Assembly (NCBI GenBank): GCA_024640445.1
Contig: JAHEEZ010000107.1
Location: 1-11,306 of the forward strand
Source: Acidobacteriota bacterium
Lineage (GTDB): Bacteria; Acidobacteriota; Blastocatellia; Pyrinomonadales; Pyrinomonadaceae
DNA length: 11,306 nucleotides
Direction of reading: 5' to 3'
Shown here in pieces: positions 5,978 through 11,306 of the stretch. The notes under the pieces were generated by a model. It was not told the DNA's origin. It saw nothing but the letters and a program-made list of their open reading frames with translations, and did not search any database. The translations under genes were made by a program, and so were the position numbers. Numbering within the stretch: the stretch's first letter is position 1; each line of letters begins with the position of its first letter.

Positions 5978-7651
5978 TTACTGGACTTTCTGCATTTTTA
6001 GACTGATCTCCCGGTCGAGCGCATTGCGATGCGAGAAAGCCATCAGCATGCCGAGCATCGTGAAGCTGGTGATAAGGCTGAACCCGCCGTGGCTCACAAA
6101 CGGAAGAGTGATTCCCGTCATCGGGAGTGCGCGGGTGATCCCGCCTATGTTGACGAGGGCCTGGAAACCTATGAACGCCGTCAACCCGACAGAACAAAGC
6201 TTGCCGAACATGTCGCGGCAGTCCAAAGCCGTTCTAACACCCGCACTGACAAAGATTATCAGCGCAAAGATTATCAGCAAACCCCCTAAAAGTCCAAGTT
6301 CTTCCGCGATGGCGGCATAGATGTAATCAGAGTCGGCGACGGGGATCAGTTCGACGTAGCCAAGTCCCAATCCACGCCCGGTTGTGCCCCCGGAAGCCAG
6401 CCCGAATGTCGCCTGCGCGGGCTGGAACGCAAGCACGTCGAACCAGGCGTCCACATTGATCGATCTCTGAAGGTTCGGGTCCCTTTCAAGCAATTCGGGA
6501 ATGTCCGCGTTGTTCTTCACCAGCCGCTTGTAATATGAGTCGTAATCGCTCTTCCACCAATCGGTCTCCGGCGTCGGGGGATTGAATCCGTCGAGCCACA
6601 AATGAAACCTCTGCTGAATCCTGTCCGGAAGTATCTTCTTGACCGGCTTTGACACGGTTGAAAGGAGCGGAATGTTCTCCTGGGTCTTTTCAGGGAGTGC
6701 GCTCACCACAAGAATTGAAACAAGCAGCACGACGCTTCCGATCAACACGAATCTCTGCGGAAAACGCCTCACGGCGATGAAATAGAGCGTTACGTAGACC
6801 GAACTGAAGACCATCATCTGGCCGAAGTCCTTCAGCACGAAGAACGGGAAGAACGGCAGGACCGCCATAAACACGAGCGGCACGACCTCTTTCGCGCGCG
6901 GAATCCCCCAGTAAGTCCTTGCAAGGTTTCTATACAGCGCGGCCAGCACGGCCGCGAAGCCGATCAGAAATGGAATTTTGGAGGGTTCCCAGGGGGTCAT
7001 GTTGCCGAGGGACTTGCCGGCACGGGACGTGATCGCGGCAAGAAGGAGCGGAACCAAAGTAAGTAGAACGATGAGGAATCCGTTGCCCTTGAGCAATTCG
7101 TGAACTCGCTCGTTGCTGACCAGTACCAGTGCTGCCAGGAAGCAGAACATCGCCAGAACTGGATTTATCGTATTGCCCGAAAGCAGGTCAGGCAGGGCGA
7201 TATCCGCCGGACGAGGCTGTTCCTTTGAAAGGTCCACCGGCGCGGGATCCGTCGCGGGCAATCCCATGAGCCGTTTCTTTTCAGCGGAGTAATGCTGCTG
7301 AACATAGTGTTCCTGGATCGTCTTTATCTTTGCCTGCCGCGCCTCTGCCTTTCCGCTCCGTGATGTATATTCCGGATCGCTGAACAACCTGTACTGGACC
7401 GTCAGGCCGACCGAGAACATGAGTACCGCGACCGTGAACAACGTCCAGTTTCCCTTGTATTTGAGAATCTTGGAGAGGAATACCGGAAGGACGGCGAGAA
7501 TCCCCAGGAGCGCGAGATTCCTGGCGGCGGTGAGCCCGGAAGCCTCGTATCCTCGAATAAGCGCCCCGTAATAGATCGAATAGTGAGAGATCGCCGTGAT
7601 CAAGACGATGAGCAGTAGCATCAGGAAATGGGAAGAGGCCCGGCTTTTCAT
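5978..7651 (-). CDS. FtsW/RodA-family (SEDS) peptidoglycan glycosyltransferase with two large extracytoplasmic inserts
   Basis: Polytopic SEDS polymerase that should link lipid II into glycan strands together with the class B PBP encoded just upstream. At 557 residues it is clearly longer than usual (about 370-430). Recognisable parts are LKDFGQMMVF (273-282), GLASGGTTGRGLGLG (417-431), PVADSDYIYAAIAEELG (437-453) and PMTGITLPFVSHGGFSL (510-526), the family signature. Two hydrophilic segments explain the extra length: about 91-156 after the early helices, and about 355-408 between WLDGFNPP and FQPAQATFGL, which expands the loop where the catalytic Asp is expected. ATG 7651 overlaps the PBP stop as ATGA and has a strong GGAGGAG (7662-7668) 10 nt upstream inside the PBP gene, implying translational coupling. 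The open frame beyond it up to 7810 is only antiphase PBP coding sequence. Partnership suggests RodA (elongation), but FtsW cannot be excluded. Confidence 0.92.
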   Translation of the reverse strand: MKSRASSHFLMLLLIVLITAISHYSIYYGALIRGYEASGLTAARNLALLGILAVLPVFLSKILKYKGNWTLFTVAVLMFSVGLTVQYRLFSDPEYTSRSGKAEARQAKIKTIQEHYVQQHYSAEKKRLMGLPATDPAPVDLSKEQPRPADIALPDLLSGNTINPVLAMFCFLAALVLVSNERVHELLKGNGFLIVLLTLVPLLLAAITSRAGKSLGNMTPWEPSKIPFLIGFAAVLAALYRNLARTYWGIPRAKEVVPLVFMAVLPFFPFFVLKDFGQMMVFSSVYVTLYFIAVRRFPQRFVLIGSVVLLVSILVVSALPEKTQENIPLLSTVSKPVKKILPDRIQQRFHLWLDGFNPPTPETDWWKSDYDSYYKRLVKNNADIPELLERDPNLQRSINVDAWFDVLAFQPAQATFGLASGGTTGRGLGLGYVELIPVADSDYIYAAIAEELGLLGGLLIIFALIIFVSAGVRTALDCRDMFGKLCSVGLTAFIGFQALVNIGGITRALPMTGITLPFVSHGGFSLITSFTMLGMLMAFSHRNALDREISLKMQKVQ

Positions 7652-9495
7652 CGTTTGCGCGCTCCTCCGTTGATCAGACCGAGTTCCTTTGCTTTCAGGA
7701 CCAGGTTTGCGGCGATGGGCGCCGCGATAGTAGCGCCATAGCCTCCGCCTTCGACGACGACCGCGATGGCAAGCGTGGGTTTCTCGAGCGGCGCTATTGC
7801 CAGATACCAACTGTCGGTCCGCTCGTACATTACCGGTTCTTCATACTCCACAAGCTGCCCGTCAGCATTCCTGCGCTTCTTCTTTATCGTCTTCAGTTTT
7901 CCCGTTTGCTTGTCGTAGACAGGAGCTTTCTTTTCAGCGGTACCAGTCTTTCCGCCGGTCCTGATTCCGGCTGCACGCACTTTCGCGAACACCCTCGCCC
8001 CGGTTCCCCCTCCGCCTTCCGTGACGAGGCCCATTATGTTCCTGATCTGCACGGCCTGCGCCGGCGAAACTATACCCGCGAATACCTGAGGCGGCTGTTC
8101 CCTTTCGATCTTCAGCTTCATCAGCTGTCCGTTGGTATTGCCGGCCGCCGAAGCGATAAGGGCCATCTGCAAAGGCGTCATCTGACCGGCATAGCCCTGA
8201 CCCATTCCCTCCAGGCCTATGTCATACGCCGACGTATCCTTTCCCGTGACGATCGTCGATCGCTGCGGCGCGAGGGCGGTTGAGATTCGATCGTTGCTCG
8301 TATTCCATATCTCTGGAAAGAACCGGACGCTAACGGCTTCCGAGGGCTTTTCGACCGGCAGTATACCCACAGCCCGCGCCGTGGATGCGATTCGGTCGCG
8401 GCCGAGCGAAACGGCCATCTGTGAAAAATACTGGTTGGAAGACGCTTCATAGGCGAGCGTGATCGGAAGAGGCCGGCATCCGTATGGAGGCTCGCAACCC
8501 CCGTTCGCATCGAGTATCGGCCTTGAACCGCGAAACGGTATAAAACCCTCCGGCTTGCTCTCAAAGATTGAATTCTGCTTTCCGTTCCTGAAAGCGGAGA
8601 TCATGGTGAACGTCTTGAAGGTGGATCCCGGAACGTAGAACTCCCTCGTCGCACGGTTCAGAAGCGGTTTTTCGCGCTGGTTACCTTCAAGCTTCAGCCA
8701 TTCGTCCAGCGTCTGCGCCTTGTTGATGTTGAAACTCGGATTTGAGTACATCGCCAGGATCTCGCCGTTCTGCGGATTCAATACGACGAGTGCGCCGATC
8801 CTCCCTTCAAGCTGTTTCGCGGCGTATGCCTGCAGGTCCCGGTCGATGGTGACCGTCACGTCGCGTTCGGAATCGTCAAGCTGGCGTATCGTCCAGAACA
8901 CGTCCCACGCTTCGGGCATAGGATCGGCCTTCTTCGCGTAAAGGGTCCTTTCCAGCCCGGGACTTCCCCGCTCGGTTCCCAGCAGGTGCGACATTTCTTC
9001 CTCAAGCGCATAGCCGCGGACAAGCTCGCCGTCAGCGTCGATCTTGTAATACGCGAGCGCGTTTTCAAGATTGCCAGTCCTGTCGAGCATCCATCCGCGC
9101 AGATTGGCCGCCGTAGTTCGCCTGTACCTAAGATCCTTGTAGCTGAGAGCCTGGAACTGTTCGTTGTTCTCGTCCGCAAAATACGTCCAGTAGACGTGGA
9201 ATCCGTAAACTCCGAAAGCAAGCGCAAAGAACACAAGCTGCCAGATCCGCAGACTTCGGTTCGTTCCCGTTATGCTGAGCTTTCTCTTTACTTCTTTCGG
9301 CACACCGATCTCGAACGCGAGACGCGGGCGTCTGAAATTACCGATGAACGTCGAGATCAGAAGGGCTGTGAGGACTGCGGCGGCGAGGAGATATAAAAGC
9401 GTCAGTGCGGCGGGCGTGCGCTCAAGGACCTGAATCCCGAGAAGCTTCTCAGGTCTCCAGGATTCCCAGTTTATCTGGATCAATATCGCGAGCAT
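7648..9495 (-). CDS. Class B penicillin-binding protein (PBP2/PbpA-like transpeptidase) with unusual N-terminus
   Basis: Peptidoglycan DD-transpeptidase of 615 residues that crosslinks stem peptides outside the membrane. Active-site motifs are all present: STFK (S291 nucleophile, K294), SSN (352-354) and KTG (516-518). Two hydrophobic helices precede them (about 31-52 and 84-106), separated by a strongly basic segment (FRRPR, KEVKRK, NRSLR). By positive-inside logic that loop is cytoplasmic and the first 25-30 residues lie outside, whereas family members usually have a single anchor. Cys334 and Cys340 could form a disulfide ahead of SSN. About 35 residues after KTG (521-558) form a basic insert (KLKTIKKKRR) before DSWYLAIAP. 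ATG 9495 has GGGAG (9505-9509) 9 nt upstream and lies 3 bp after the FHA gene. The 3' end overlaps the SEDS start by 4 bp, the classic PBP-SEDS pairing. Confidence 0.93.
   Translation of the reverse strand: MLAILIQINWESWRPEKLLGIQVLERTPAALTLLYLLAAAVLTALLISTFIGNFRRPRLAFEIGVPKEVKRKLSITGTNRSLRIWQLVFFALAFGVYGFHVYWTYFADENNEQFQALSYKDLRYRRTTAANLRGWMLDRTGNLENALAYYKIDADGELVRGYALEEEMSHLLGTERGSPGLERTLYAKKADPMPEAWDVFWTIRQLDDSERDVTVTIDRDLQAYAAKQLEGRIGALVVLNPQNGEILAMYSNPSFNINKAQTLDEWLKLEGNQREKPLLNRATREFYVPGSTFKTFTMISAFRNGKQNSIFESKPEGFIPFRGSRPILDANGGCEPPYGCRPLPITLAYEASSNQYFSQMAVSLGRDRIASTARAVGILPVEKPSEAVSVRFFPEIWNTSNDRISTALAPQRSTIVTGKDTSAYDIGLEGMGQGYAGQMTPLQMALIASAAGNTNGQLMKLKIEREQPPQVFAGIVSPAQAVQIRNIMGLVTEGGGGTGARVFAKVRAAGIRTGGKTGTAEKKAPVYDKQTGKLKTIKKKRRNADGQLVEYEEPVMYERTDSWYLAIAPLEKPTLAIAVVVEGGGYGATIAAPIAANLVLKAKELGLINGGARKR
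7662..7668 (-). promoter_or_regulatory. Ribosome binding site GGAGGAG of the SEDS gene
   Basis: GGAGGAG (read on the - strand) lies 10 nt before ATG 7651, inside the last codons of the PBP gene. It fixes the SEDS start at the ATGA overlap rather than at the more distant Met at 7810. Confidence 0.8.
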
Positions 9496-9498
9496 CCG

Positions 9499-10530
9499 CT
9501 AGATCTCCCAGTCATCATTAGGATTTTCGAAGGTCGGGAGCGGCTCCTCGATCCCTATTGAAGCAACGGTTGGCGCGGGTTCATCGGAAACCGCGTTCTG
9601 TTCCGTCGGTTCCTGCTCCCCTGAACTGACCCTGTCTTCGTCAGGCCGTGTATGCTCGCCGGACAGATCCGACCGGAGATCCTCCGATACGTTGAAAATC
9701 GCAGCAACATCTCCGAATTTCAGTGTTGATCCGTCTCCGATCTCTGTCGCCTTGCCATAAGCAATACGGTGCCCGGAAACGAATGTTCCGTTCGTGGAGC
9801 CCGTATCAGCGACCACGAATTTGCCGTCGGAGTTCAATGCGATCGCTGCGTGACTCTTCGACACGCTGGTGTGATCGATAACGATGTCATTCGTGCCGGC
9901 CCTGCCGATCCCAAAACGTCTTCTTCCCTCGAAGTCCAGTTCTTTCCTGAACTTGCGGCCGGCGATCTCGAACTCGATCGACGCATTGATATTCGGCTCC
10001 GGTTCCGGCGCGGAGGGTTCTGAAAGCTCTTCCATCGGAGCAGAAGCTTTTCCTGTCGGAATGTTAGCGAGCGTGATATGGACCTCTCTCTCGTCCTCAG
10101 GCTTCTCCGCGAACTTGCCGAACCCCGCCGCGAATTGTACTCCTTCAACGAAATAGTCCTTGACCACAGAAATGTCCAGCGGTGCGTAAGTGTGATAGAG
10201 CCGGTCGTTGATATGGTCGATCGCCGCGGCGTGCAGTTCGTGTTCCAGTTTGCGGAGATCATCGTCTGAATCAGTCGAGAACTTGTTCCACTGGATCTTA
10301 AGTTTGAACACGTGAGGAACGAATTTCCCTTCTTTGCCAAGGTTGCGGACCTCGGAATCAAGGAGCAGTTTCATCTTCTCAATCAGTTTGCTGGTGGCTA
10401 GGTCCGAAGAAGGATTCCACTTCCTTCCGGTGAATCGGTCAAACGTGTCGCCGATCTTCGAGAGCACACCGCCGATCAGCCAATCCAGTGAAACAGTCTT
10501 CTTTTCGTTCTTGATTTGTTCGTCTGCCAT
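9499..10530 (-). CDS. FHA-domain phosphothreonine-binding protein with FhaA-like (DUF3662-type) N-terminal domain
   Basis: A cytosolic adaptor of 343 residues that should bind phospho-Thr peptides made by a Ser/Thr kinase. Residues 15-140 (LIGGVLSKIGDTFDRF, then PSSDLATSKLIEKM, FVPHVFKLKI and LYHTYAPLDISVVKDYF) follow the pattern of the FhaA N-terminal domain (DUF3662); this is a remote-similarity call. A Pro/Glu linker (160-183) leads to the FHA domain (about 184-282) with FGIGR (206-210), SVSKSHAAI (222-230, S224 and H227) and STNGTF (245-250), all key binding residues kept. The acidic tail (283-343) carries several Thr that could be kinase sites. The start MADEQ at 10530 was chosen because the longer frame up to 10968 runs through the divergent promoter region and antisense to the kinase. 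No Shine-Dalgarno is visible. First gene of the operon; the PBP gene begins 3 bp after its stop. Confidence 0.88.
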   Translation of the reverse strand: MADEQIKNEKKTVSLDWLIGGVLSKIGDTFDRFTGRKWNPSSDLATSKLIEKMKLLLDSEVRNLGKEGKFVPHVFKLKIQWNKFSTDSDDDLRKLEHELHAAAIDHINDRLYHTYAPLDISVVKDYFVEGVQFAAGFGKFAEKPEDEREVHITLANIPTGKASAPMEELSEPSAPEPEPNINASIEFEIAGRKFRKELDFEGRRRFGIGRAGTNDIVIDHTSVSKSHAAIALNSDGKFVVADTGSTNGTFVSGHRIAYGKATEIGDGSTLKFGDVAAIFNVSEDLRSDLSGEHTRPDEDRVSSGEQEPTEQNAVSDEPAPTVASIGIEEPLPTFENPNDDWEI

Positions 10531-10564
10531 GCGGGGGCTAATGTTTTTAGCCAATTTGGGCGTA

Positions 10565-10595
10565 ATTTTATACAATTTACGAATGGTTTGAAAGC
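10565..10595 (-). promoter_or_regulatory. Candidate sigma70-type promoter for the FHA-PBP-SEDS-PP2C operon
   Basis: On the - strand, TGTATAAAAT gives a good -10 (TATAAAAT at 10572 to 10565). With a 17-bp spacer the -35 position (10595 to 10590) reads GCTTTC, a poor match. Transcription would start near 10557, giving a leader of about 27 nt to ATG 10530. An inverted repeat AGCGG-TT-CCGCT at 10593-10604 touches the -35 edge and could be an operator. This is by-eye matching only. Confidence 0.45.
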
Positions 10596-10620
10596 GGTTC
10601 CGCTGTTCTCCGACCCGCCC

Positions 10621-10682
10621 GCCTCCGGGACGCCTCCGGACAGGTATTCGCACTGGCGAACCTGAGGACCGGTTATTCGTAC
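10621..10682. repeat. Short direct repeats in the kinase/FHA divergent region
   Basis: Two short direct repeats lie in the 189-bp gap between the divergent genes: GCCTCCGG-GAC followed immediately by GCCTCCGG-AC (10621-10641), and GGTATTCGCAC (10643-10653) echoed by GGTTATTCGTAC (10671-10682). ACCGGT (10668-10673) is a palindrome. They may be regulator sites or chance. Nothing else is recognised in this gap apart from the two candidate promoters and the inverted repeat at 10593-10604. Confidence 0.4.
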
Positions 10683-10686
10683 TAAG

Positions 10687-10715
10687 TTTCGAAGATCGGA
10701 CACACGCCGTATAAC
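10687..10715 (+). promoter_or_regulatory. Candidate promoter for the kinase gene, possibly leaderless
   Basis: TATAAC at 10710-10715 fits a -10 box, and TTTCGA at 10687-10692 is a weak -35 with a 17-bp spacer. The expected transcription start falls at or within a few bases of ATG 10720, and no Shine-Dalgarno precedes that ATG, so a leaderless mRNA is possible. The call is tentative. Confidence 0.3.
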
Positions 10716-10719
10716 AAGA

Positions 10720-11306
10720 ATGAGAGAGCTTTCGCTTAACAACTGCAGGCTGGACGGCCGCTACGACATCAAGAAGCTGCTCGGCAGGGGAAGCTACGCA
10801 GAGATCTATCTGGCGGAAGACACCCTTGCCGGCCAGGAGTCGCCCCACAGGTTCGTCGTGATCAAGGCGCTGAACGTCTTTATGCACAGCGATCTTGACC
10901 GTGATCTCGAAAGGACGCTCGTGGAGAATTTCCAAAACGAGGCCGTTGCGCTCGACCGTGTCCGTCATCCGAACATCATAAGCCGGCTAGGCCATGGGAC
11001 CGCTCAGGACATGAACGGCATCCTGTTCCATTTTCTCGTTCTTGAATATCTTCCAGGGGGCGACCTTGCCAGGTTCTCGCGAAGGCACTCATTGACGCTC
11101 GGCGCCGCACTCGGATATCTCGAACAGGTTTGCGCCGGCCTCGCCCATGCGCACACCAAGAACGTGATACACAGGGACGTGAAACCTCAAAACCTCCTGC
11201 TGACCGCCGATCACAGCGTCGTCAAGATCGCCGATTTCGGCGTCGCCCGCATGTCCGAATCTGAGGCTCCGATAACAAGGGTCGGGACCAACCTTTACGC
11301 ACCTCC
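10720..11306 (+). CDS. Hanks-type Ser/Thr protein kinase, 3'-truncated
   Basis: The frame has no stop before the window end; 195 complete codons are visible. It is a eukaryotic-like kinase domain: Gly-loop LGRGSYAEIY (21-30), ATP-binding Lys K49 in VVIKAL, NEAVALDRVRHPNII with the expected helix-C Glu, hinge region LEYLPGGDL, catalytic loop VIHRDVKPQN (149-158, D153), DFG at 172-174 and the start of the activation-segment end at TNLYAPP, where many kinases have APE or SPE. All catalytic residues visible so far are intact. The rest of the activation segment, the C-lobe and any transmembrane or sensor part are cut off. ATG 10720 is the only start candidate, since the frame upstream closes at TGA 10663 with no other start codon. 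It diverges from the FHA operon and is the obvious candidate to phosphorylate its products. Confidence 0.93.
   Translation, partial: MRELSLNNCRLDGRYDIKKLLGRGSYAEIYLAEDTLAGQESPHRFVVIKALNVFMHSDLDRDLERTLVENFQNEAVALDRVRHPNIISRLGHGTAQDMNGILFHFLVLEYLPGGDLARFSRRHSLTLGAALGYLEQVCAGLAHAHTKNVIHRDVKPQNLLLTADHSVVKIADFGVARMSESEAPITRVGTNLYAP

Noticed and set aside
7652..7810. N-terminal extension of the SEDS protein to a Met at 7810
   Set aside because: The extra 53 residues are Arg-rich out-of-phase PBP coding sequence. ATG 7651 has a strong SD and an ATGA overlap.
10531..10968. Long N-terminal extension of the FHA protein
   Set aside because: It would run through the promoter region and antisense to the kinase start. 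A good -10 box lies inside it, and the family-like sequence begins only after 10530.

Overview
The window looks like ordinary chromosome from a free-living Gram-negative-type bacterium with an elaborate Ser/Thr phospho-signalling repertoire. No marker gene (rRNA, tRNA, ribosomal protein) is present. The protein style, with FHA and PP2C proteins beside a Hanks-type kinase, a kinase APE-region reading YAPP, and long insertions in the cell-wall enzymes, makes me favour Acidobacteriota (Blastocatellia/Pyrinomonadales-like). That is a guess from pattern memory, not a proof. DNA is moderately GC-rich by eye, with no phage, transposase, CRISPR array or RNA gene seen.

Left half, + strand (1-4319): the 3' part of mltG (endolytic murein transglycosylase) is followed by a 239-bp noncoding gap rich in repeats. 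The gap holds an inverted pair of REP-like hairpins bounded by TTAG/CTAA (717-861) and a degenerate 7-bp tandem array (893-941) ending two bases before the next start codon. Then comes a tightly packed run: a Cof-type HAD phosphatase, a single-domain cytosolic cyclophilin, dtd (D-aminoacyl-tRNA deacylase), a lipoprotein cyclophilin and a TrmH/SpoU-family RNA 2'-O-methyltransferase. Gaps after the HAD gene are 56, 26, 7 and 26 bp. These are mostly housekeeping and protein or RNA quality-control functions.

Right half, - strand (10530 down to 4331): a four-gene operon reads FHA protein with an FhaA-like N-terminal domain, class B penicillin-binding protein, FtsW/RodA-family SEDS polymerase, and membrane-anchored PP2C phosphatase. 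Junctions are 3 bp, a 4-bp ATGA overlap, and 30 bp. A Hanks-type Ser/Thr kinase (10720 to the window end, cut off) diverges from its head across a 189-bp region containing a candidate promoter on each strand. The gene set matches the actinobacterial fhaA-fhaB-pstP-rodA-pbpA-pknA-pknB cluster, so the most economical reading is a phosphorylation-controlled peptidoglycan synthase. In that reading the kinase and PP2C add and remove phosphate, the FHA protein reads phospho-Thr, and SEDS plus PBP polymerise and crosslink glycan. Lineage-specific oddities are a two-helix N-terminus and a basic insert after KTG in the PBP, two large extracytoplasmic inserts in the SEDS protein, and a TPR-like outside domain on the phosphatase.

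The two halves converge with only 11 bp between stop codons and no visible intrinsic terminator.
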